From assembly GCA_013396655.1 (NCBI GenBank), contig WBMV01004888.1, forward strand, positions 1,488,001 through 1,552,000: 64,000 nt of DNA. The letters are read 5' to 3'. The notes below the pieces were generated by a model. It saw only the letters and a program-made list of their open reading frames with translations. It did no database searches and had not been told where the DNA came from. Each line of letters begins with the position of its first letter. The stretch's first letter is position 1. The stretch comes from Campylorhamphus procurvoides (lineage: Eukaryota > Chordata > Aves > Passeriformes > Dendrocolaptidae). Below, piece by piece: positions 1 through 11,900 of the stretch. The translations under genes and the position numbers were made by a program.

Positions 1-3000
1 ACATCCAAGTCAACCAGAATGCTTGATTTCCCTTGTTCATTTTGCAGTTGAAATAGAAGTTTGTACTTATTTTCCAGCAAAATTTTAATGTGTCAAGTGC
101 CTGCTCAGTATAAGCACATGGATTTTATGGCCTTCACAGTACCGCTGTTACTTTTTTTTTTTCTGTTTTAAGAGTGAAGGAAAGAGGGAAATTGTGAAGA
201 AGGAGGCTAATTAGAGAAAATGGGCTTAATTTGGAAGCCACAGGTACCCCTTTTATAAGCTTTTGTTGAGCTTGTGCCCACAGTAAATTTATACAAGCTT
301 TGGAGAGATGGTAAATCTCTGTTTGCTATGGCCTGCTTTAAATGGGGAGCTTTCAGCACTACTCTGCTGACGGCTAAGGGCACAGATGAGGTAATAAAAC
401 CAACAAGTCCTGGGAAATGCCCACTCAGCTGGGAGAAACATTTCCTTCAATCCCTTGGTTTTTTGGATCCATATAAAATAGCTTTTATTGTTTAAATAAT
501 ATGTAAGGTAGCTCCATCACTGTGGGTTCAAAAAGCGCTGTTTGGAGGCTTGGTTCCTCAGCTCTCTGCTGCCTTCTGCCTCTCCAGTTCAGCATTTCAG
601 ATCCCTTTTGAAAAGACTGTCATTTGTTATCACAATTTCATCTTGCCTGTCCTGAACCAGCTTAATTCTGGGAGGTTTCATTGAAGAGAATTGAATGCTG
701 ACCAAACTGAACTGCCCCAATTTAATGAAGCTGGACCTGTATATACTTCTCAACTCAATGGGAGTCACTTAGGTGAATTGCTATTAAAACAGTAAAAATC
801 AAAGCAATGTAATCACGTTTACAGATTGTAGTTATATTTGATGGAGGTATCTAATTAGACCACCAGGATGTAATATTGTGGCTTGCACAGTGCTGAGGCT
901 GAGCATGAGCAAGCTCTCACAGCCCCACTTTTCTACAAGGTCAGTTTACATTGAATGTGAGATGGGTTTATGGGCTCCTCTCTGGCACAGGCTCACCAAA
1001 AAGGACTGCTGAGAGCAGGTCACATTGCAATGTCCCACTACTGCTAGCAGAAATGTGTGCTTCCACCCCACATAGGGACAGGAATAATCTGGCATGATCT
1101 GGAACCTCAAAACAAGGCTACCTCTTCACCCAGCCTGTCCAAACTACACAGCAAGCACTTGATCAAGAGAGATGAGAAATACCTCTCACTTGCAGGAGCT
1201 TCAGCTGGAGGGTGGATGGCCCAGGACGGTGGATGGCCCACGTATATTTCCGCCTAGACCTCGGTTGCTTAGAAAGAAGGCCTGCTAAGGCTCTTAGCTG
1301 ATACCATGACAGTCTAGCAGCTCTGGAATTAACATTTAGAGAGCCTCTGTTAGGCCTATGGTGTTATCCTAATGACTAACACATTAGCAGGTCTGCAAAC
1401 CCATGTGCAAAGGAATTACCTGCCTAAAAAGCACTGTGAAAATCTAGTGACATATGTCTTGTGTTACCTATCCAAAAGCTAAGACAATTAATGAGTGGTT
1501 TTGGTCTTTTCATCTCCATTCCACCACTGTAAAAATAGAGTAAATTACACCTGCTGGATAAGAACGCATGACTTGATTGAAAAGTGTAAGAGAACTCTGT
1601 GTGGTTTGTGTTAAATTTGTTATATCTCTTAGCAAATGTGCTAGAGTTGGAAGGGAAGTACTCTTGGCACAGGATAGGGATGGACCAATGGCATCTCCCC
1701 CCCTCCACTGTCTTGTGCCACTGAAGAACTGGAAAGTTGTTTCTGTCTGGAATAAAAAACAAAACAAACCAAAACACTTCAAAATCCATATCCCTGCTAA
1801 ATATTGAAATTCACCCTCATCATTAGACTGGCAGTAGTATCAGCCACCGCTTTAAGCTGAATGCTGAAGAAAAGCTCGGCCACTGAATTTCAGCCCTCCA
1901 CTGGTAGGAAGGTCTCAATTTCCTTTATGAACAACCAGAACGGCTGTACTTCCCTGAGACACCAGTGGTGGCATTCTACCCTATGAAGAAAGAGATTTTA
2001 GCATGGCACTGATTTTATTGAAATATGGGGCTCTTGCAGAAAAAGTCTACAGGTCAGCCTGGAGCCTGAAAAGCAGATGTGGTAGACGTAAATGGAACAG
2101 GAGGGTAAAGAGCTCAACAGTTACAGATGGGCTGAGCCCAGGCTCCAGAGGCAATTCAAGAGAAATACTCAGATTGAAAAGCTGAATGAATTAAGACATG
2201 TAGAAAAAAAAAATAGAGTCAATCAATATATATATTTCTTTTCTAAAAAAAAAAATTCAATTGATATATTAATATTTCCATACCTTTAAAGAAAAGGTAA
2301 AGCTCTTCTAGCAATTTTTTTTTTTTAACAAAACTTCTTCATCTGAGGACAGCATTGTAACTTCTGTAATTCTGAAAAAAACACTTGAGGAAATGTTTAT
2401 AAGGTCTCAACAGACTCAGGGCAAGATTGATTTGGGGAAATGACAAATGACCATTAATCCAGGAAACTCTGGCCCTTTAATGAAATGACTTAAGGAGCAG
2501 CACAGGAAAAGATGATCAAAGGCAGATCCTTTCTTAGTAACTACAAATGTGGAGAAGAGATAAGAAGAGTGAACAAGTGTCTGATTGCCTTTTACAATGA
2601 GATTATTACTGTGTGTGATCATTAGATATGAATGAGGTCTTTTAATCACAGTAACTAGGTCTGGTCATTGCCCATTGGCTTAATTCTAAAAGAGGTGTTA
2701 GTGTAATTTATTTAATATTAATAAAAATATTCCCTCCCTCACCAAATAAATCACTATCTTTGACTTGCAGACCTAGCAGAGCAATGGGATGATACTGTTT
2801 GTCAGCTTTTGGCCATGGCTTTTGGCTAGTGAATGAATAATAACACCCGTACCACTTTGAAATTTCTGCAGAGTAGCAATTTACAGTTTCCTCGTCAAGC
2901 TACCTCTTTGCAAATCTCATCCATTATCCCTCACTTTCTTTAATTGTGCATTTGTTATAAGATACTATGTGAAAACTTGAATCCTGAGCCATGCCTATAT

Positions 3001-6000
3001 CCCAAGGGTTAGGTTCAAGTTTGATGTATATAGCCCCAGCTTGTGGAGTCGTGGGATTATACTGCTGGCTTAGTTCAACACTGAGGAGCTACAGCCCTCG
3101 TGTTGTGCTGGAAGCCTTAAAAAATCAGCATAAAAATAAGTAAATTATTTCTTCCCAAGATTGCCGACAACCTGAAACAAACTCTGAAAGTGGAAATATG
3201 CCTCTGCACCTTTAATAATATCTCAAAACAATAATGGGGGATATATTAGAGGGGGAGAAAGAGAAGGTGATCTTTAGTACCTGAGATGAAAACAGTAATC
3301 TGGGCTAGTAAGAGAATGCGCTTAAGGCAGTGGAAGTAAAGCTGGATACCAGCCATGCTGTAAGCTGACACCAAAGTGGCAGCTGGATTCCCAAGCCCAC
3401 AGCAGTGTGGTCCAATGTGAAATGCAGATATAGGAACTTTATGTAATCCTTGCTGATTCAGCTCTACCCTTAAATGGCTAAGGTGTCTCAGGGTTTAATT
3501 TACCATCATAGGCTGCTGTCCACAGCTGGGCTCTGTCACACCGGTAACTACTGGTGTCTCAGGGACTAATGGATTTCTATGTGCTATGGGGCCCTGCTCC
3601 ATTCTTAGCTTTCCACTTCGCTGTTGATCAGATGCTCCCTATAACTGGCTACTCCAGCATCCTGTGTCAGTGGGTATTTCCGTTCCTGGACATTTCTGAT
3701 GCATATGACAACATAAGTGTCTTGTGCAGCCCTCTCTTGGGCCTCTGATAGATGACAGATGTGATGATTATTAATCTTTTATCCAACTGCTATTCAATTT
3801 CATTCTCAAATGCCTCATTACATCATTTGCACATCCACATTAATTAGACATGGTATTTCTCATGGTTTCCAAGCATCATTTCAGCTTGTTCCAGTTCACT
3901 GCAAAACCTCTCTCTCATTGTGCCAGTCTCACTGATGCCTTCCCTGCAACTACCTTCAGTATTTCCTGCCCTTCCCAATCCTGACTGAGCACCAAACTTG
4001 TTGAATCTACCTCTGTCCTGGAAGTGAGAGGGATAATGAACATTGTTTCTGCATTACTGACATTTGACATTTTGTGATAACAGCTCCCTCTATCAGCTAC
4101 CAGAGGTCACTGAATAATAATACTGGGAAAAGAGCCATCCCCTCTAAAAACCTCTAAAATTATCCTACTAAATTAAGTAATGAGATACAGATAAAATGCA
4201 GGTCTTCATTGACATCCAGTGGATGCCAAATTCATTCCACACTGTGGTTTGAAGATTAACCTTAAAGCATTATCTGTTGCTTTTCTTAGGGTAGTGCTCA
4301 TCATGTATGAATTCTTTTGAAGTACCAGTGTGGAAAGTTAATATGTTATAAAAGAAATGCAGTATATAAGTGCTCAGTTGATTTAAGGTGCAGAACAACG
4401 AAATTATGGGATTCTAGATACTATTAATTAAAAGGATTACTGGTAGCAGTGGTTTCCAAGGAGGAATTTCCAATCTGAATTGAAAAATCAAATATATTGG
4501 TGGAGATAACTTCTTTTTTGTCATAAAAATTAACAGCAGCTCTCGTTTCCCTTGCTTTACCTGACAGTTTGCCTTTGCCTCCAAAGATAATTGTGCTATT
4601 TTGCATGGATGTACAGAGATAGTTACACTGCTGAGCACAAAGGTGCCATGTAGGTTTGCTAAGTACTCACAATATAAAATAACATATATGCTAGAACCCT
4701 CTTTATCTTGTGCCATAAATCAGTTACTTTTCCCTCCAAGTGAGAGCAGAAAGTAGTTATTGTGGAAAGGTCCATTGTGACCTCAGAGAGTGTAGACTAC
4801 TGCAGCATTTGAAACTAGATTTTCTATCATGGCTGTATTTTTCTCTCTAAAGTCAAAACCATTCAATCTTAATATATAAGTAATAATTGTTTCCCCACTG
4901 ATGATGTTTTAACACATCATCTCTGAGTTACATGCACCAAACTAGAACTGGTAAATGCATTTAGGTGTGACACGCCTCTATTGTGTTGAAAACTACACTC
5001 AATCAAACAAAAAAAGCTTCTTTAAATGTTTGCCCTCACAAAAAGTAGACTGCATTAGAATTGGACTTCAGTCTCTGTATGGCTATTATTGAAGCCACTC
5101 AGGAAAGCTAGAGTTCTGAACCCATCAGAGAGTTTTGGAAGCCCCAAAGAATTTCAAAAGTGTGAAACTGAGTTCAGACTCAGCTCAGGGCTTTATGTTG
5201 TTCATTCACCCATGGAGCAACTCAACTTTAGATGCAACGAGATGGCTCTGTTGTATATTGACATTGATAATGGAAACAGGGAGGGCTTAACCTGGGAGTT
5301 CCTGTGCATTAACCTACAGGGTGTCACGCTGATCAATGCAGCAATGCCGTGTACCGAGTCCACAGAAGACAACACTTCAATTCAGACCCTATAACAAGAG
5401 GGCAGGGAAAAGCATTTATGCTGTGATCTCTGTATATTGCAGTGTTCAAAGTGAGGAAGGCAATGGGCCGTGTGTTTCTGATCTTGAGTTTCTGTTGTAG
5501 TCATTTCGGTGTGTATTATTGGGACAGCTTGAAGGAAAAAAGCGGGTGATGCACTATAGGTGAATGTCATCTGCTGCTACGACGCTGGTTTTGTCCTCCC
5601 TTTCACGTCACGGTCATGTCCCCCTCACTTTCTTCCACATGGCTTTACATGCTCGTTTCACATTTTGTAACATAGTTCAAGCTCAAGTATCAGGAAGATT
5701 TTAAGTTCCAGTTCTTGATCAAGAATTTTAGTCATGTCCAGCTCTCAGCAACTGATAATATTTCTAGTAGCATTTATTGTTATAACTAGATTTATTCACA
5801 TTTTATAAAATTAACTGGAAATAAAAGTTTCTTCTGTTTCCTTGTAAAACCCATAAGAGGTGTAGCTTGAGTCTCTGTAAAATACATGAAATGAGAAAAT
5901 AATTTATCTTTGGATGCATCATCCAACATAGTGTGAAATTCAGCTCTGTGATGGCAGAGATGGAATTCCATAATATTACTGCTCTTTATACAGATAAGAT

Positions 6001-8849
6001 TTCTACCTACAGTTCTGCTCTAGGTGGGCCAAAATCACATTTTAATTTCTATTAATGGAATGGCTAACTTTCAAATTGAGCTGTGTTTTTATTAATAAAA
6101 ATACTGCTGCTTAGTTTTGAGCAGTAGGGTCTGGGAGTCACTGCAATAGAAGAAAAAATTTCCCCTTCCTAAAGAAACATTGCTAATGCTTAGCTTTTGG
6201 AAGAAATTCACCCAATGAGAGGTAGCAGGAATGAAATAAATAAACAACATGAAACAACATTAAACAAAATCAGTCAAATGAAATTAATCCATTAAAAGTA
6301 GAAGGTAGGAGTAAACCACTTTTATGAGTTTTTGAGCATGTTTGAAATTTCCCCATGGAGCTGTCAGCAAAAGTGGGTGGGGATGGACATGGAGGCTGGG
6401 AATGCTCCTTTTACAAGTTCTCAGTTCACAAAGGTTACAGCTCATCCTGTTATTATGACTGGAAGATGTAGTCTCATTCCCAAATGGGCAATATTTCCTC
6501 TTGGAATACAGAATGAAGTTTTTCAATAATGTAAAAAGGAAATTAATTTCAGGTCATTTCAACCCAAAACCAAACAAATGGAGCCCTTAAGGATCTGGTA
6601 CCTCTAGCAGAGCTCTTTTGCCTAAAGGTTGTCCAGATAACAAGGCTTATCAGACCTTCCACTGAAATTCTTATTTGTGGAGGTGTAAATTGTGAGAAGT
6701 CGAATTGATGAAATCCTATTTCCTGTAATTTTTTTTAACCTCCTCTCAGGCTGCCCTGCATTAGAAATAAGTTAAACTAGGTTCCTTCCACACCTCTCAA
6801 GGCCATGATTCAGGTAGGGCGTTGCCCCTGCTGATTGCTTCTCCTGAGCTTAATGATGATCAGCTGGTGGTAATCCCAGTGGCAGAATAAAATACTGATT
6901 AGCTCTCACGCAAGTGCATAACACAGTGTAGGGGCTGTGGTAATAATGAGAGCAAAGGTCTCATAAAAAGCTCCTTAGTCTCTATGATATGTGACTGCTT
7001 CCCTACCAACTCTGTGTCTCCTGTGGACTTCCAGATGATTGGACTAATCTAAGATCCTTGTTCTTTGTTTGGCACCACCAGGTAAAGTGAAATACAAGTA
7101 TAGACTTCTATTTGATGCAAAGGAGGATGTGTCTGAATTAACTCAATAAATCTGAATTTAGCATATAAATCAAGTTTGCTCTAAAAAAAAGTTAGTGCTC
7201 TTACCTGTTAGTTTTTGTTGCTGACAATAGCACTTTGAAATTTAATGTAATTTCTTCATTCTACAGTATATGTTTTTTCTTTTAAGGCCTCTACTACAGT
7301 TTTTTGCTCTTTGGTCTTAAGCTCAACTCTTTGGCCTACACAAATGATTTGAAGATCTCTGGTTAATGTGTGTGAACCACAATGCTATTGTAGCTGCATG
7401 GTCTTGCACAGTGCTCCTGAAAGTTTGGTTTAACTTGGAGTTCTTTAATATTAACTACTTTGTTGTTTGCTGTTATAGTGACTAGCTACCTACAAGGGAG
7501 AAGCAGTTTCTCTGAGGTTGGGAACTGGAAAAGATAAGAGACAGGTTTTCTGTTTGTTTTCTTTGTCCCTTGATCTCTGTCTTGCCCAAAGTTATTCTTG
7601 ATGTCTTTACTTCTTTTTTACCTCCCCATCAGTTGAAAGCTGCAGATAAAAAAAAAAATGCTGTGTCTATTCTTCCAGAATTTCAGCTTTCTTTACCCCA
7701 GCTACCAGGAGCTTGTTGGAAGTCCACTTTGGCATTTAAAACTATTCCTGGTTTTTGGCCTTGGCTATGTCTGTAGCTGGTTGTCTTGTTCCTCTTCACA
7801 AGTTGTATGAGCTAGTGATTAAGTGAGGGTAATTGCCATAGGCCTTAGCTTTGTCTATTTTATAGAGAGAGAGTTAGAACTTGTTGAGTTCAAAAGGATA
7901 GATGTTCCTATAGTTTGAGATTCACTTTATCCAGAACGTGGGGTTATTTTTTTTGTGATCTACTATTGTGACAGTTCTGTCTGTAAACATTATTTGAACT
8001 GCCCATGCTGTCTGAGTGGAGGAAAGCATTCCTGACTTCTGCTCTTTCAGAATCCCACATCCTGCAGTAAATTGTACTGCTAAAGCCCTGAAGACAGGGA
8101 CAATGTTCATCCACTTCTGGGGTAGACCCTTAAAAATGAGAAGGCAATGTGATCGTGACTAATAAGTAAACCCTTACAATAGAAGAAGGCTCATGGTACT
8201 GGTCCAGAGCAATGTGCCTATGAAGCTCAGGGAATAATGCAGGCCACAACTATTACCAAGAAAGTTGGCTTCATGTCAACACAAAGAGGACCAGAGGGTG
8301 ACCTTTGTTTTAGCTAAACACCTCTTAACAGCTGGTAGTGGCTCAACAGGTGGTGTAAATGTTTCTCCCTAAGCTCCTTAAAAGAGCCTGTCTTCCTGTA
8401 AGAGACCAGCATGGTGAGGAGAAGGGCCGAGGGAGAGTGAGGATAAGTGGATCTGTGGCTCAGCCCAACATAGAATAAAAGACTTGTTAACTAGGAAAAC
8501 AATTTTAAAAAGTGCAATGGTTCTGAGCTGGCTTGAACTCATGTATTACTTCCTGGTGTTTGAGGATGCCTGGTGTCATGGCAGTTGGCGTATTACAGAG
8601 ACCAGTAGTGGGAATCATGTTGGTATTGTGACTAGGCTCTGCATTGCAATGGCTGTATTTTATCAAGTGAAATGTACATTTTTACTATGTTTTTGGTATG
8701 TTTTGTATTGCTCTACTAAATCAGAAATACCATATTACATCAATATATATTCAAACAAGTATGTTTGAAATGAAACATTAAATCTCCTCTGTGTGGACTA
8801 TCTAAAAGAACCTAGTCTGATGGAAAAAAAAAACCCAGAACTATTGGAC
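1..8849. other. Non-coding stretch, no gene recognised
   Basis: I see no supportable gene here. The longest open frames are 121 codons (minus, 1424-1789), 101 codons (plus, 5089-5394) and 100 codons (minus, 4414-4716). None shows a recognisable domain, a signal peptide with a sensible mature protein, or convincing exon borders. Base composition is AT-rich with T and A tracts, for example 11 T at 152-162, an AT-rich block at 2210-2330 and 11 A at 7648-7658. This is typical of bird intron or intergenic DNA. Short exons cannot be excluded without a transcript or protein comparison. Confidence 0.6.
1211..1240. repeat. 13-bp tandem duplication with 4-bp spacer
   Basis: The 13-mer ggtggatggccca occurs at 1211-1223 and again, identical, at 1228-1240. 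The copies are separated by ggac. This is a local duplication with no apparent function and lies in non-coding DNA. Confidence 0.7.
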
Positions 8850-8975
8850 TCTACCAATGATGGACAGGCAGCTATGAAACTTAAGAGTTCAAGCTTATTC
8901 TTGGTTCCATCACTTAACTACTCAATAACCTCAGGCAGGTCATTTTGCTTCTCTTTCATCTTGTGTTTTTAGCTC
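8850..8975 (+). repeat. MIR-like ancient SINE remnant
   Basis: The segment follows the order of a tRNA-derived core-SINE of the MIR type. A degraded B-box-like stretch (gagttcaagctt, about 8885-8896) is followed by a 'ggttccatcactta' block. Next comes a core with 'acctcaggcaggtcatttt' (about 8928-8946) and a pyrimidine-rich 'gcttctctttcatcttg' part. The same succession of words is characteristic of MIR elements, which are old and present at low density in birds. The copy is heavily mutated and its borders are approximate. No function is implied. The assignment is from memory of the consensus and needs a profile search. Confidence 0.5.
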
Positions 8976-11900
8976 TTGATTTGACATAGAAAAATTTTGA
9001 CAGTATCCCAGGTATTGCCTAAAATGGCCTAGCTAATTTAACTGTATTTCTAATCTGCATACCACAAGGAAACACAAACATAGCAGTATAAAAATGTCTG
9101 TATCAGCACAGTTGGACCCACGTGAGGACTTATGGTAGCCTGGCTGTGTAGGTGAAAGTCACATTTCAAAGTGACATGTTTCATAAAGCCCATTTTTACT
9201 GTGTAGCAATAGGATAGTAACACTGACTACATGCTGTTTGCCACCCTGTAGATCATATGGTTTTTGTTTAGAGGGCTGTTTAGGTAGCAACAGGTGATCA
9301 TACCCTTCCCACTGATCCCGAGCAGCTGGCTGTGCTGCTGTCATGATCTTCAGCTTCTGAGTCCTTCTCCACAGTCACCTTCTGTAAATATATGGATTTT
9401 CATTTTGCTGTCAGAGTCTATGTGCAAGCTTGGAGTTGTGGCATTGCCAGTCAGACCTGTTGCTGAGAGCTGCCAAAGCAAAGGTCACTCCATTTGTTAT
9501 TTTCTTTTAGCCCATACGTGTCCTGCAAGGCAAGATTGAGATTTAGTCTTAACAATTAATTCACACTGACCTCTGGAATGGTCTTGATTTCATATGTTAA
9601 ATGGATCAAAGCAAAAATTTAGTCTCTAGCTCCATGCAACAGGAGGTACAGTGAACTATTTCTTCCCATGGAGGACAAGTTAAAAGGATCTCATATCACA
9701 TGGATAGGATACCTGGTTAATTTAATGCAGGAAGCGAAGCAGGGCTCTGCTTAGGATGAGAAAAAGAGGCTTTCACAGGCAAAACTGGAAAGGTACACAA
9801 CTCAAGGTTAAATATGGGACATTACTTCAAGGGCAGACATAAAATGTTAATTTAAGCACTCAAAGTGATTTTGTATAAGCAGGAGGGTGAAGGGGTATGA
9901 AGTTCTATTACTTTGTCTTTGGGTGATGGAATATAGTAGCTGGATACCTACTTGAAACTTATAATTAAAGGTCTCTGCAGAATATATGAAGGTTCTGCGG
10001 AGCTTCCTGCATAATTCTCAGTGAAAGGAGAGGGAAAATTCCTTTGAAAATACAGGAGGCAGCAAGTCTCTCCTCCCTGTGTACTACAGCTCCAGCAGAG
10101 CTTCTGAGGCCCCATGTTGTTGAAGGGATGCACTACTTGAAGTACAGCATGATCAGATAAAATATGCAGAAACCAAGCACAGCCTTAGGCTCACTTAATT
10201 TTAAGCAAACAAATGGAATATGGTAAGGGTTGATCAGGCATACAGCACAGGATAAACAGCACAAAGAAGGCAAACCTTTCATTCAGGAATCTGAGGTACC
10301 CAGAAGTTACTTCTATGGCAACAACAGGGCATGGATATTATTTGACCCAAGATTGTAGACCACCCTCTGTGGGGCCTCTGTGTTTCTGAGGGTGCAGAGC
10401 ATGTTATCCAGCGCACTCTGCTCAGGCCCTGCTCTTGGTATGGGTGGACCTGGCTGGCTGTAAAGAATCTGTCTTGTGTCTATTAGGGCTGTTCACAGGT
10501 GCCTATGTTCACCTAGTCTGAAAAAGGAAAGCATAAAAAAAGGCTCCACAGAGTAATTTTCACCTGCCAGAGCATCCTTAATTGTAAGTGTGAACTGATC
10601 TCCTAACACCAGTATTGAACCAGTGGGTGCAGTCTCTCTGGTATTTTTGAGCTCAGAGGGAAAAATGTGCCTTTATAACGCCTTGCCATCTTCTTGTGCT
10701 TCTCCTTCCTGTGTGCTTGTCATCCAGACAGCAAATAGAGAAGGTACAGCTGGGCCTGTGGTAGTGAGTAAAAAGTGTCCCTTCACCAGGTGCAAACTGA
10801 TTTTATATTTTGGTCTACTCCCTAGCCATACTCCCCAAGTTTCCAGTTTAAAAGAATTGTTTCTGTCTTATAGTTCCTATGCTCTGGTGTGCTTTCTTGT
10901 CCACCAGTTCTTTCTGGACCAGAATTTTGTCTTTGATCTTCAATAGAAACTGCATAGAATAATTAACATTTCAAAACAAATAGGCTTTTTTATTATCTTC
11001 CCCCCCCAAGTCAGTTTACTTGGAGCTTTTCCAGGAGCAGAAGCTCCTCCAATTACATCTTTTTATGCTGATCAAGGTCTCTCATCTTTTGTAATAGGAT
11101 GCAGAGCTCGGAATAGAAGATGATTGTTACTACTAATTTCTATTTGATCTTCTCTTCACCACACTGCCATTGAAAGACTTTCACTACCCCTGCAGTTGGC
11201 TACAGTATAAAATCACTTGCTGCTCACAATTCTCTGCTGTTCTTTCTCAGTTTTTCTGCACATAGGTAGAGTTGGTTCAGCCCAAGAAGTTGCTGGGCTG
11301 CAAAATGACAGGAAAAACTTTATCCTATGAGGGCACATGTTTTCATTTAGTTTGTCTCTAACCAAGAGGAATATAAGGGACAAAACCTCTGTTCTCATAC
11401 AAAGGTTCTTTTCTCCTGAAGCACGGCAATAAGAATTAGCCTAGAGAAGACTGATAAAAAAAGAAGACAAGCTGCTGTGAACTGCCACAGTCCCCTGTTA
11501 GAGTTTCTGGCTTTCAGGATTTTATGATGACTCAGTAGTTGGAGGTCAGCTCAGTGTTCCATCTTAAGGTAGGTGTTTCAGTGAGACTGTGAGCTTTCAT
11601 GTTTAAAACAAGGTAGCTCTCCCAAATCCACATTTCCCAACCTGCTGGCTGTGTAAGAAGTGGTAAAACATGTTTGCCTGGTACCAGCAACTTCAAAACT
11701 GCTGGGTATTTTTAAACCATATGCTGCTGATCCTCTTTCTCCAAGTGAAATAGTAGCACTTCCCACTTTGAAGACAATGGGAGTCTTATCACTGCTGTGT
11801 TAAAAGCAGACTTATGCCAAAACTGAGCTGTTTTGAAAATCTTTCCTTGAGTTGCCAAGCTTTAATCTCCTGGTCTTGCAAGTAAAGCCTATGCATTCTT

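Noticed and set aside
1424..1789. 121-codon minus-strand frame
   Set aside because: No recognisable family; overlapped by a second frame of 90 codons on the same strand and one of 76 codons on the other, as expected of chance openness.
11765..11800. Shared word caatgggagtc here and at about 757
   Set aside because: A recurring word in old sauropsid repeats as I remember them, but 11 bases are too few to assign a family.
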